Assembly: GCF_025602895.1 (NCBI RefSeq)
Contig: NW_026516263.1
Coordinates: 221,653-285,652 of the forward strand
Direction: 5' to 3'
Origin: Polychytrium aggregatum
Taxonomy: Eukaryota > Chytridiomycota > Chytridiomycetes > Polychytriales
Length of the DNA stretch: 64,000 bases
Made by a program: the position numbers and the translations under genes. The notes under the pieces are model-generated. The model saw only the letters and a list, made by a program, of their open reading frames with translations. It was not told where the DNA came from and made no database searches. Below, one piece after another: positions 1 through 11,100 of this stretch; position 1 is the first letter of the stretch; each line of letters opens with the position of its first letter.

Positions 1-1790
1 ATGTCCTGCCCGATCCATCCACCAATCGATGCGCTTGACTCGGACCAGTCGGTGAAGAGGTGAATGTCCTTGTCCGGGTTGACCATGTGCAGCGACTGAG
101 GCGAGAGCAACTTGAGCTGCTCGAAGGCGGCGATGGCGTTGTCGTCCCAGACGACGGACTTGGTCGAGTTGGCGGAGCGGGTGGTGATCAGAGTCGAGAG
201 TGGACCGGCGAGGGCAGCGTAGCCAGGGACAAAGCTCATGATGGTGTTGGTCAAGCCGAGGAAGCTGCGGAGTTCGTGTTCGGTCGTTGGTCGCGGGTAG
301 TTCTTGATGGCGTCGATGCGCGAGGGATGCACTTGGATGCGTCCTTCGCCGATGATGAAGCCGAGATAGGTGACGGTCGAGTTGAAGAACGAACACTTCT
401 CGGGTCGGATCTTGAAGCCGTGTCGGTGGATCTTGTCGAGGACCAGTTCGATGTGGCGGATGTGCTGGTCCTCGTCCTCGGATGCGATCAGGATGTCGTC
501 GATGTAGACGAACACAAAGTCGTCGATGAACTCGCGGAAGATGTCGTTCATCGCGGCTTGGAACACGGAGGGACTGTTGGCGAGGCCGAAGGGCATCACA
601 AGCCACTCAAAGTGGCCGTACTTGGTCCTGAAGGCCGTCTTGGGGGTGTCGGCGTCGGCAATGCGGATCTGGTGGAATCCGCGTTGCAAGTCGAGCTTGG
701 AGAAGACACGGCACTTGGACAGGCGGTCGATGATCTCGCGCATGTTGGGCAGCGCGGTGCGGTCCTTGACGGTGATCTTGTTGAGGGCGCGGAAGTCAAA
801 GACGAGTCGGAACTTGTCGCCCTGCTTGACCCAGAAGATCGGTGCGCCGAAGGGCGAGACGGACTTGCGGATGTGGCCGATCCGGAGCAATCGGTCGAGT
901 TCGTCTTTGAGACGAGCGAGTTCTTCGGCCGACATTTGGTAGAGCGACGACCAGGTTGGCTTGGCAGAGTCGTCGAGTCGGATGTTCATGTCGATGCCGG
1001 GTCGGTGAGGCGGGAGTTCCTTGAGTTCGTTGAAGGCATCGCGGTACTTTGCGATGATGGATCGGTGTTCGGGGGTCAGTGGTTCGAGGACACGGGCAAG
1101 TTGGGCAACGGGGTCGTAGGGTTCAACAGCAACTGTATTCAAGTCACTGCTCAGAGTACAAACATACACGGCGCCGGGAGTCGAAGCCAGTGCGTTGATC
1201 TGCTGGGTCGACATGTGGTACTGGGATCGGAGTTCGAGGGTCGTGAGTGGCATTCCGGTGTCGGGTCGCGATGCCGTCCAAGTGTGGTGCTTCCCGTCGA
1301 TCGAGAACTTGATTCGGTTGGAGGGCCAGTCGATCTCGGGGTTGGTCTGGTCGAGCCAGTTCTTGCCGAGGATAACGTCCCAGGTGAGTGGCGCGGTGAA
1401 GAGGTTGATGCGGGCGTGGTAGTCGTGGATGGTGAGGTCGACGGGATCGGTGACGGAGGACGGGAAGGACTTGCCGTTGGGCATCGTGACGGCGTTGGCG
1501 GTGGTCTTGGTTCGAAGGTCGAGGGTCGAGGCGAGGGTCTCGGAGATGTGCGAGTTGGTCGCACCAGGGTCGATGAGGACGGTGATCGGGGAGCCGTTGA
1601 GGGTGGCGTCGATCACAAGCAGTCCCTTGCCGTGGTTGGCGGCAATGCGGTGGGGTTCGTCGATGAGAGAGTTGATCAGGTGAGGTCCGGTGGCGAGAGT
1701 CAATAGTTCAGCGTCGGGGGTCGGAGTCGGATGGCGGCAACTCGCCGGGTCCTTCAGAGGTCGTAGTATCCAGGGGTTGCCGCCTCGTCG
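1..1790 (-). CDS. Ty3/gypsy pol, family A copy A-I (partial, runs off window)
   Basis: Protease and reverse transcriptase part of a Ty3/gypsy polyprotein, read in the -1 frame after gag. Visible on the minus strand are the aspartic protease core (VLIDPGATNSHIS) and RT with the YIDD catalytic box (FVYIDDILIASEDED); the start of RNase H (HLFTDWSESSASIGG) is reached at the window edge. I see no stop in this frame, and the extra G that breaks the related copy A-IV near 10271-10277 is absent here. A-I is therefore the best candidate for an intact family-A pol, but its integrase lies outside the window. The product would act in cytoplasmic virus-like particles to process Gag-Pol and copy the RNA. 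Confidence 0.85.
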
Positions 1791-2812
1791 TTTCCCTGAT
1801 CTTCGTAGAAGGTGGCCTGGTCGGCGGTCTCGACGATGGCGTTGATGCGGGGCTGGTTCAAGGGACACTGCGAGGCGATGTGGCCGAACTTGCGGCAGCG
1901 GAAGCAGCCTCCGTTACGGCGGAGGTACTCCTTCTCGCGGTCGGTGAGCTTCTTGATCGGGCGCATGTCGACGTTGTCGAGGTCCATGGCGTTGGGGTCA
2001 CGTGCGGGAGGCTGGGTCGGCTGGAAGGCGGGACGAGGAGGACGGACCATTGGGCGGAACTGCGGCTGACCAGGTGGAGCGCGGAAGAGAGGAGGTCGCT
2101 GGAACTGGAGCTCGCGGAAGGGTTGATCGCGGAACTGAGTGCGAGCGGGCTGCTGCATCAGGGGTTGCGATTGACCCATAATGGACTCGTATCGCTCGGC
2201 GAGGGCCATGGCATCTTCGAGGGTGGCTGTGTTGGAGTCAAGCTTCCATTCGACTTCGATGCGCACCCTGTGCTTGAGCTTGGTGAGGTAGCGCTGCAGG
2301 TTCTGGCGGTTGTTGCTGAAGTGGGGCAGCTCGAGGAGGAGATCGCGGAAGCGAGAGTTGAACTGCTCGACGGAGCCGGTGTGGCGCAGTGCTTCGAACT
2401 CATCCTCGGTGGTGCGCAGCGAGGTGGACGGAAGGAAGGTGTCGCGGACGAGGGACAGGACGGCGGCCGGGGTCAGGTTGTCGAGTTGCTTGCCCTGGGA
2501 CCAGAGGCGCCACCAGGTCTTGGCCTTGCCCTTGAGGTTCATGGCGACGGTGGCGACAGCGGTGGCGTCATCGAGACTGTGGAAGGCAATGTACTCGGTC
2601 ATTGAGAAGACAAACTCGTCAACGACAGCAGCCTTACGCTCGCCAGTGAAGGCGTCGGGGAGCGGGATCTTGGGACGCTTGAAACCGGGAGGGACCGTGG
2701 GGAGATTCGGCTGGGCAGTCAGGGCGGAGAGGACCAGGGCGCGGTCCTCGAGCGATAGTTGTTCAAGGGCCTGGAGACAGGCATTGACGGCGGGATCGTC
2801 CGATGCTACCAT
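1754..2812 (-). CDS. Ty3/gypsy gag, family A copy A-I
   Basis: 352-residue Gag with a retrotransposon gag domain (roughly residues 60-200, containing KTWWRLW) and one CCHC zinc knuckle near the C-terminus (CFRCRKFGHIASQC, spacing CX2CX4HX4C). It would form the particle shell and bind the element RNA. The ATG lies across the LTR boundary: its A is the last base of the 5' LTR and its TG the first two bases of the primer-binding site, so there is no 5' leader between LTR and gag. It is almost identical to gag of A-IV (11803-12861). Pol follows in the -1 register. Confidence 0.92.
   Translation of the reverse strand: MVASDDPAVNACLQALEQLSLEDRALVLSALTAQPNLPTVPPGFKRPKIPLPDAFTGERKAAVVDEFVFSMTEYIAFHSLDDATAVATVAMNLKGKAKTWWRLWSQGKQLDNLTPAAVLSLVRDTFLPSTSLRTTEDEFEALRHTGSVEQFNSRFRDLLLELPHFSNNRQNLQRYLTKLKHRVRIEVEWKLDSNTATLEDAMALAERYESIMGQSQPLMQQPARTQFRDQPFRELQFQRPPLFRAPPGQPQFRPMVRPPRPAFQPTQPPARDPNAMDLDNVDMRPIKKLTDREKEYLRRNGGCFRCRKFGHIASQCPLNQPRINAIVETADQATFYEDQGNDEAATPGYYDL
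1790..1796 (-). promoter_or_regulatory. -1 ribosomal frameshift heptamer GGGAAAC (A-I gag/pol)
   Basis: On the minus strand gag reads CAG GGA AAC GAC, which places G_GGA_AAC in the canonical X_XXY_YYZ phase. Slipping back one base continues in the pol frame (CGA CGA GGC...). Gag ends only about 36 nt further on. The heptamer is a classical retroviral slippery sequence; use in this element is inferred. Confidence 0.75.
2800..2811 (-). other. tRNA-type primer-binding site, family A (A-I)
   Basis: Directly after the 5' LTR the minus strand reads TGGTAGCATCGG. TGG complements the CCA tail of a tRNA, and TGGTAGC is how primer sites for initiator-Met tRNA often begin. No matching reverse complement was found in the family-A LTR, unlike the self-priming families B, D and E. 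The same site lies at 12849-12860 in A-IV. Confidence 0.6.
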
Positions 2813-3277
2813 GTCAGATCACGGGATCAAGAGGAGATCAAAAGAAAAAGATAGAGAAGGGTTTTATTGATCTTAGCGAGGCTAGGATCTAGAGTCAAGT
2901 GTGTCTGGGGTCGAAGGTGATGACCAGAAACATGAGCGGGTGAAGGCGGGCTATTTATCTGTCTGGCGGTCCCGGAGGCGAAGCCTGCCGCAGCGGGGGC
3001 GAAGCAGCGGAGGCGGCGGGACAGCAGCCAGGCAGCAACGGCTAACCGGAGAAACATGTGAAAGTCTGACAAATGCTCGGTGGCTGACAAATGCGGGTGA
3101 CACAGCGTCTGACTAATGCATGGTCGATGACAAATGCAGGGAAAACAGAGCGGCGTGTGCAACATGAGAGCAAGGAAAAAGGAAAGGCGTCACAGGACAA
3201 AGGAAAAGGAAAGTGTGCGACGCAAACAGTGACACAAGTGCGACGGTGCAGCTAGGCGGGCAGAGCGATCTGTGACA
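2812..3277 (-). repeat. LTR, family A (5' LTR of A-I)
   Basis: 466 bp with TGTCA...TGACA ends. On the minus strand it holds a TATA-like GATAAATAG and an AATAAA poly(A) signal near the inner end. The outer end at 3277 abuts the interior of another family-A integrase with no target duplication, so this flank is a rearrangement and not an insertion site. Confidence 0.9.
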
Positions 3278-4890
3278 TCGTCCGTGCTGAAGTGGTACGC
3301 GGTCGTGTCGATCAGGACTTGGTCGCCAATGTCGTAGCTGATATCGCGTCGATGTCGGTTGGCGTAGTACAGGGCCCGGTCCTGGGCCTTGCCGATGTTG
3401 TCCGAGACCAAGTCCAGAGTCGCTTGCATCTCCTCGATCGACTGTGCTGCGGGGTTGGACTCGGCGATGATGTCGGTGTTGGCAGGGGTGCGAGGATGCT
3501 GACCGTGCATCAGGAAGAAGGGCGAATGTCCAGTCGATGCTGAGTTGTGTGAGTTGAGCGCGAACTGGATGTATGGCACTTGATCGATCCAGCGGGAGCC
3601 GAGGGCCAGAGTCGAACAGCGGATGGCCTCGGCGACGGTCGCCACAAAGCGTTCGACTTGTCCGGCGGCCTCGTGGTGGTGGGCAAAGGCGATCCGGAGT
3701 TCGGTCTTGAGCAGAACGTTAAGTTCTGTCCAGAAGGCCGACCGGAAGCGTGTGTCGTGATCGGAGATGAAAGTGCCGGCGAGTCCAAAGTGCACAAAGA
3801 CATCGCGGAAGTACTGGCGGGCGACGTCTTCGGCCGAGTCGGTCTTGTTGCCGGGGACCAGGACGACGTACTTGGTGAGGGAGTCGACAAAGATCGTGAT
3901 CGAGTTGAAGGTGCGGCCCGAGAGTGAGTCCGTGACAGGCGGGAGTCCGAGGATGAAGTCGAGGGCGACAGTGTCCATCTTGCGGGTGGCCACAGGGATC
4001 CGGGAGAAGTGGCCGTACGCTTGTTGTCGTCGGATCTTGGCTCGCTGGCAGATGTCGCAGTGCGAGACCCACTCGGCAATGTCCTTGGACATGGCGGGCC
4101 AGTAGTAGTGGGTTGAGATGGCCTTGTAGAGCGTGTTGGTGCCGGGGTGAGCTGCACAGACAGAGTCGTGGTGGTCCTTGATGATCGAGATGCGGAGGTC
4201 CTTGCCGGGGATGCAGATGCGGGTCGAGTCGAAGTAGAGAATCCCGTGTCGAAGTGAGAAGCGGTGCAGCTGTGCCTTCATCCACGGCTTGAGTCCGTCG
4301 GTCGAGTTGTCGCGGAGGGCCGAGATCAGTGCTGACAGGATCGGGTCGGAGCTGTACTGAGTGCGGATGGTGTCCAAGAGATCGTCGGGCGAGGGTCCGA
4401 GGTTGACAATCGCGTTGATGATCGAGACTTGGACGGCCTTGGAGATGGCTGTCGGTGTGCGCGAGAGCACGTCGGCGACCTTGTTCCACGAGCCGGGGAT
4501 CCACTGGATCTCGAGGTCAAAGTCCAGCATCGTGTCGATGGCTCGCTGTTGGCGCTTGTTGAGGGTCTTGGAGTCGAGGATGTGCTTGAGCGCCTTCTGG
4601 TCGGTGTGGAGGAAGACTTTGCGGCCGACGAGGTAGTTCTTGAACTTGTCGAGGTGGCGGGTGATCGATAGCAGCTCGCCGTTGTAGGGCGAGTAGTTGA
4701 GCTCGGATCCGTGCAGTTTCTGCGAGTTGAAGGCGATGGGGCGCACTGTGCCGGATCCGTCCATGTCCTGCCCGATCCATCCACCGATCGATGCGCTTGA
4801 CTCGGACCAGTCGGTGAAGAGGTGAATGTCTTTGTCCGGGTTGACCATGTGCAGCGACTGAGGCGAGAGCAACTTGAGCTGCTCGAAGGC
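3278..4890 (-). pseudogene. Family A pol fragment A-II: RNase H and integrase
   Basis: Minus-strand reading begins in RNase H (HLFTDWSESSASIGG) and passes the integrase HHCC zinc finger (HPGTNTLYKA... CDICQRAK) and the DDE core (ALDFILGL, ISDHDTRF, GQVERF). It breaks off before the chromodomain, where it meets the outer end of the A-I LTR. Gag, protease and RT are missing: RNase H is joined directly to LTR sequence at 4890/4891. The fragment looks identical to 5920-7532 (offset 2,642 bp). Confidence 0.85.
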
Positions 4891-4962
4891 TGTCAGATCA
4901 CGGGATCAAGAGGAAGTCAAAAGAAAAAGATAGAGAAGGTGCTTTTATTGATCTTAGCGAGG
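4891..4962 (-). repeat. 72-bp duplicated inner end of family A LTR
   Basis: TGTCAGATCACGGG... runs for 72 bp and then starts again at 4963 as a complete LTR. The same extra 72 bp is found at 7533-7604, so the duplication predates the tandem amplification of the 2,642-bp unit. Confidence 0.85.
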
Positions 4963-5428
4963 TGTCAGATCACGGGATCAAGAGGAAGTCAAAAGAAGAA
5001 GATAGAGAAGGGTTTTATTGATCTTAGCGAGGCTAGGATCTAGAGTCAAGTGTGTCTGGGGTCGAAGGTGATGACCAGAAACATGAGCGGGCGAAGGCGG
5101 GCTATTTATCTGTCTGGCGGTCCCGGAGGCGAAGCCTGCCGCAGCGGGGGCGAAGCAGCGGAGGCGGCGGGACAGCAGCCAGGCAGCAGCGGCTAACCGG
5201 AGAAACATGTGAAAGTCTGACAAATGCTCGGTGGCTGACAAATGCGGGTGACACGGCGTCTGACTAATGCATGGTCGATGACAGATGCAGGGAACACAGA
5301 GCGGCGTGTGCAACATGAGAGCAAGGAAAAAGGAAACGCGTCGCAGGACAAAGGAAAAAGAAAGTGTGCAACGCAAACAGTGACACAAGTGCGACGGTGC
5401 AGCCAAGCGGGCAGAGGGATCTGTGACA
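4963..5428 (-). repeat. LTR, family A (between A-II and A-III)
   Basis: 466 bp, TGTCA...TGACA. It serves as 3' LTR of A-III, whose polypurine tract (minus strand CTGGGGGGGA) abuts it at 5429-5438, and at the same time as the upstream LTR of A-II. Confidence 0.9.
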
Positions 5429-5462
5429 TCCCCCCCAGAAAAATTGTGCTCAAGTCAAACCA

Positions 5463-7532
5463 TCAATTCTTCGATCCCGAGTTGCGTTGCACTTGTGCTT
5501 GGCAAAGGTCGATCAGTGAGTCGATTTCAGGAAGGTTGCGGTTGCGGCTGAGAAAGTCGTGGATGTCTGCGAGTCCTCCATCCAAGAGTTCGGCCAGTGG
5601 TGCCCACGAGTCGTACGATGGGTCGTATCCCTGCCAGCGGAGCAGGAACTCGTGTCGATATCCAGGAAGTCGACGTCGTCGGTTGATCCTGTGTCCAATG
5701 ATCGCTTCGAACACTGATTCGTCGTTGCGATTGGGTCCGGGTTCGTCAAACACAAGTTGGTCGGTCGATGGTGTGTTGTACGGGACGAGGGCGGAAGCTG
5801 GGAGTTCGGTTGTGAATCGAAGGGTCCTCGGGAGTCGAAGTCGATATCCAGTCGTCCCGATCTTCTCGACGATCTTGAAGGGTCCCAAGTACGGCATCCG
5901 CATCTTGGAGGGTGTGACGTCGTCCGTGCTGAAGTGGTACGCGGTCGTGTCGATCAGGACTTGGTCGCCAATGTCGTAGCTGATATCGCGTCGATGTCGG
6001 TTGGCGTAGTACAGGGCCCGGTCCTGGGCCTTGCCGATGTTGTCCGAGACCAAGTCCAGAGTCGCTTGCATCTCCTCGATCGACTGTGCTGCGGGGTTGG
6101 ACTCGGCGATGATGTCGGTGTTGGCAGGGGTGCGAGGATGCTGACCGTGCATCAGGAAGAAGGGCGAATGTCCAGTCGATGCTGAGTTGTGTGAGTTGAG
6201 CGCGAACTGGATGTATGGCACTTGATCGATCCAGCGGGAGCCGAGGGCCAGAGTCGAACAGCGGATGGCCTCGGCGACGGTCGCCACAAAGCGTTCGACT
6301 TGTCCGGCGGCCTCGTGGTGGTGGGCAAAGGCGATCCGGAGTTCGGTCTTGAGCAGAACGTTAAGTTCTGTCCAGAAGGCCGACCGGAAGCGTGTGTCGT
6401 GATCGGAGATGAAAGTGCCGGCGAGTCCAAAGTGCACAAAGACATCGCGGAAGTACTGGCGGGCGACGTCTTCGGCCGAGTCGGTCTTGTTGCCGGGGAC
6501 CAGGACGACGTACTTGGTGAGGGAGTCGACAAAGATCGTGATCGAGTTGAAGGTGCGGCCCGAGAGTGAGTCCGTGACAGGCGGGAGTCCGAGGATGAAG
6601 TCGAGGGCGACAGTGTCCATCTTGCGGGTGGCCACAGGGATCCGGGAGAAGTGGCCGTACGCTTGTTGTCGTCGGATCTTGGCTCGCTGGCAGATGTCGC
6701 AGTGCGAGACCCACTCGGCAATGTCCTTGGACATGGCGGGCCAGTAGTAGTGGGTTGAGATGGCCTTGTAGAGCGTGTTGGTGCCGGGGTGAGCTGCACA
6801 GACAGAGTCGTGGTGGTCCTTGATGATCGAGATGCGGAGGTCCTTGCCGGGGATGCAGATGCGGGTCGAGTCGAAGTAGAGAATCCCGTGTCGAAGTGAG
6901 AAGCGGTGCAGCTGTGCCTTCATCCACGGCTTGAGTCCGTCGGTCGAGTTGTCGCGGAGGGCCGAGATCAGTGCTGACAGGATCGGGTCGGAGCTGTACT
7001 GAGTGCGGATGGTGTCCAAGAGATCGTCGGGCGAGGGTCCGAGGTTGACAATCGCGTTGATGATCGAGACTTGGACGGCCTTGGAGATGGCTGTCGGTGT
7101 GCGCGAGAGCACGTCGGCGACCTTGTTCCACGAGCCGGGGATCCACTGGATCTCGAGGTCAAAGTCCAGCATCGTGTCGATGGCTCGCTGTTGGCGCTTG
7201 TTGAGGGTCTTGGAGTCGAGGATGTGCTTGAGCGCCTTCTGGTCGGTGTGGAGGAAGACTTTGCGGCCGACGAGGTAGTTCTTGAACTTGTCGAGGTGGC
7301 GGGTGATCGATAGCAGCTCGCCGTTGTAGGGCGAGTAGTTGAGCTCGGATCCGTGCAGTTTCTGCGAGTTGAAGGCGATGGGGCGCACTGTGCCGGATCC
7401 GTCCATGTCCTGCCCGATCCATCCACCGATCGATGCGCTTGACTCGGACCAGTCGGTGAAGAGGTGAATGTCTTTGTCCGGGTTGACCATGTGCAGCGAC
7501 TGAGGCGAGAGCAACTTGAGCTGCTCGAAGGC
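5463..7532 (-). pseudogene. Family A pol A-III: RNase H, integrase, chromodomain (5' deleted)
   Basis: An open frame of about 683 residues with RNase H, the integrase zinc finger, the DDE core and a C-terminal chromodomain-like module (FLLRWQGYDPSYDSW). The frame is undamaged, but the element lacks gag, protease and RT and has no start codon of its own: RNase H is fused to LTR sequence at 7533. It could move only with proteins supplied by another copy. It is flanked by LTRs at 4963-5428 and 7605-8070. Confidence 0.88.
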
Positions 7533-7604
7533 TGTCAGATCACGGGATCAAGAGGAAGTCAAAAGAAAAAGATAGAGAAGGTGCTTTTATTGATCTTAGC
7601 GAGG
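7533..7604 (-). repeat. 72-bp duplicated inner end of family A LTR (second copy)
   Basis: Same 72-bp sequence as 4891-4962, again directly before a full LTR that begins at 7605. Confidence 0.85.
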
Positions 7605-8070
7605 TGTCAGATCACGGGATCAAGAGGAAGTCAAAAGAAGAAGATAGAGAAGGGTTTTATTGATCTTAGCGAGGCTAGGATCTAGAGTCAAGTGTGTCTG
7701 GGGTCGAAGGTGATGACCAGAAACATGAGCGGGCGAAGGCGGGCTATTTATCTGTCTGGCGGTCCCGGAGGCGAAGCCTGCCGCAGCGGGGGCGAAGCAG
7801 CGGAGGCGGCGGGACAGCAGCCAGGCAGCAGCGGCTAACCGGAGAAACATGTGAAAGTCTGACAAATGCTCGGTGGCTGACAAATGCGGGTGACACGGCG
7901 TCTGACTAATGCATGGTCGATGACAGATGCAGGGAACACAGAGCGGCGTGTGCAACATGAGAGCAAGGAAAAAGGAAACGCGTCGCAGGACAAAGGAAAA
8001 AGAAAGTGTGCAACGCAAACAGTGACACAAGTGCGACGGTGCAGCCAAGCGGGCAGAGGGATCTGTGACA
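7605..8070 (-). repeat. LTR, family A (3' LTR of A-IV, shared with A-III)
   Basis: 466 bp, TGTCA...TGACA. The polypurine tract of A-IV follows at 8071-8080. It is spaced exactly 2,642 bp from the LTR at 4963. Confidence 0.9.
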
Positions 8071-8104
8071 TCCCCCCCAGAAAAATTGTGCTCAAGTCAA
8101 ACCA

Positions 8105-11100
8105 TCAATTCTTCGATCCCGAGTTGCGTTGCACTTGTGCTTGGCAAAGGTCGATCAGTGAGTCGATTTCAGGAAGGTTGCGGTTGCGGCTGAGAAAGTC
8201 GTGGATGTCTGCGAGTCCTCCATCCAAGAGTTCGGCCAGTGGTGCCCACGAGTCGTACGATGGGTCGTATCCCTGCCAGCGGAGCAGGAACTCGTGTCGA
8301 TATCCAGGAAGTCGACGTCGTCGGTTGATCCTGTGTCCAATGATCGCTTCGAACACTGATTCGTCGTTGCGATTGGGTCCGGGTTCGTCAAACACAAGTT
8401 GGTCGGTCGATGGTGTGTTGTACGGGACGAGGGCGGAAGCTGGGAGTTCGGTTGTGAATCGAAGGGTCCTCGGGAGTCGAAGTCGATATCCAGTCGTCCC
8501 GATCTTCTCGACGATCTTGAAGGGTCCCAAGTACGGCATCCGCATCTTGGAGGGTGTGACGTCGTCCGTGCTGAAGTGGTACGCGGTCGTGTCGATCAGG
8601 ACTTGGTCGCCAATGTCGTAGCTGATATCGCGTCGATGTCGGTTGGCGTAGTACAGGGCCCGGTCCTGGGCCTTGCCGATGTTGTCCGAGACCAAGTCCA
8701 GAGTCGCTTGCATCTCCTCGATCGACTGTGCTGCGGGGTTGGACTCGGCGATGATGTCGGTGTTGGCAGGGGTGCGAGGATGCTGACCGTGCATCAGGAA
8801 GAAGGGCGAATGTCCAGTCGATGCTGAGTTGTGTGAGTTGAGCGCGAACTGGATGTATGGCACTTGATCGATCCAGCGGGAGCCGAGGGCCAGAGTCGAA
8901 CAGCGGATGGCCTCGGCGACGGTCGCCACAAAGCGTTCGACTTGTCCGGCGGCCTCGTGGTGGTGGGCAAAGGCGATCCGGAGTTCGGTCTTGAGCAGAA
9001 CGTTAAGTTCTGTCCAGAAGGCCGACCGGAAGCGTGTGTCGTGATCGGAGATGAAAGTGCCGGCGAGTCCAAAGTGCACAAAGACATCGCGGAAGTACTG
9101 GCGGGCGACGTCTTCGGCCGAGTCGGTCTTGTTGCCAGGGACCAGGACGACGTACTTGGTGAGGGAGTCGACAAAGATCGTGATCGAGTTGAAGGTGCGG
9201 CCCGAGAGTGAGTCCGTGACAGGCGGGAGTCCGAGGATGAAGTCGAGGGCGACAGTGTCCATCTTGCGGGTGGCCACAGGGATCCGGGAGAAGTGGCCGT
9301 ACTGCTTGTTGTCGTCGGATCTTGGCTCGCTGGCAGATGTCGCAGTGCGAGACCCACTCGGCAATGTCCTTGGACATGGCGGGCCAGTAGTAGTGGGTTG
9401 AGATGGCCTTGTAGAGCGTGTTGGTGCCGGGGTGAGCTGCACAGACAGAGTCGTGGTGGTCCTTGATGATCGAGATGCGGAGGTCCTTGCCGGGGATGCA
9501 GATGCGGGTCGAGTCGAAGTAGAGAATCCCGTGTCGAAGTGAGAAGCGGTGCAGCTGTGCCTTCATCCACGGCTTGAGTCCGTCGGTCGAGTTGTCGCGG
9601 AGGGCCGAGATCAGTGCTGACAGGATCGGGTCGGAGCTGTACTGAGTGCGGATGGTGTCCAAGAGATCGTCGGGCGAGGGTCCGAGGTTGACAATCGCGT
9701 TGATGATCGAGACTTGGACGGCCTTGGAGATGGCTGTCGGTGTGCGCGAGAGCACGTCGGCGACCTTGTTCCACGAGCCGGGGATCCACTGGATCTCGAG
9801 GTCAAAGTCCAGCATCGTGTCGATGGCTCGCTGTTGGCGCTTGTTGAGGGTCTTGGAGTCGAGGATGTGCTTGAGCGCCTTCTGGTCGGTGTGGAGGAAG
9901 ACTTTGCGGCCGACGAGGTAGTTCTTGAACTTGTCGAGGTGGCGGGTGATCGACAGCAGCTCGCCGTTGTAGGGCGAGTAGTTGAGCTCGGATCCGTGCA
10001 GTTTCTGCGAGTTGAAGGCGATGGGGCGCACGGTGCCGGATCCGTCCATGTCCTGGCCCGATCCATCCACCAATCGATGCGCTTGACTCGGACCAGTCGG
10101 TGAAGAGGTGGATGTCTTTGTCCGGGTTGACCATGTGCAGCGACTGAGGCGAGAGCAACTTGAGCTGCTCGAAGGCGGTGATGGCGTTGTCGTCCCAGAC
10201 GACGGACTTGGTCGAGTTGGCAGAGCGGGTGGTGATCAGCGTCGAGAGCGGACCGGCGAGGGCAGCGTAGCCAGGGGACAAAGCTCATGATGGTGTTGGT
10301 CAAGCCGAGGAAGCTGCGGAGTTCGTGTTCGGTCGTTGGTCGCGGGTAGTTCTTGATGGCGTCGATGCGCGAGGGATGCACTTGGATGCGTCCTTCGCCG
10401 ATGATGAAGCCGAGATAGGTGACGGTCGAGTTGAAGAACGAACACTTCTCGGGTCGGATCTTGAAGCCGTGTCGGTGGATCTTGTCGAGGACCAGTTCGA
10501 TGTGGCGGATGTGCTGGTCCTCGTCCTCGGATGCGATCAGGATGTCGTCGATGTAGACGAACACAAAGTCGTCGATGTACTCGCGGAAGATGTCGTTCAT
10601 CGCGGCTTGGAAAACCGAGGGACTGTTGGCGAGACCAAAGGGCATCACGAGCCACTCAAAGTGGCCGTACTTGGTCCTGAAGGCCGTCTTGGGGGTGTCG
10701 GCGTCGGCAATGCGGATCTGGTGGAATCCGCGTTGCAAGTCGAGCTTGGAGAAGACACGGCACTTGGACAGGCGGTCGATGATCTCGCGCATGTTGGGCA
10801 GCGCGGTGCGGTCCTTGACGGTGATCTTGTTGAGGGCGCGGAAGTCAAAGACGAGTCGGAACTTGTCGCCCTGCTTGACCCAGAAGATCGGTGCGCCGAA
10901 GGGCGAGACGGACTTGCGGATGTGGCCGATTCGGAGCAGTCGGTCGAGTTCGTCTTTGAGTCGAGCGAGTTCTTCGGCCGACATCTGGTAGAGCGACGAC
11001 CAGGTTGGCTTGGCAGAGTCGTCGAGTCGGATGTTCATGTCGATGCCGGGTCGGTGAGGCGGGAGTTCCTTGAGTTCGTTGAAGGCATCGCGGTACTTTG

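Noticed and set aside
60-1706. 548-codon plus-strand open frame rich in Val, Glu, Asp and Gly (and a relative at 10325-11755)
   Set aside because: Exact antisense of family-A pol; the composition is that of a GC-rich shadow frame, and no domain is recognisable.
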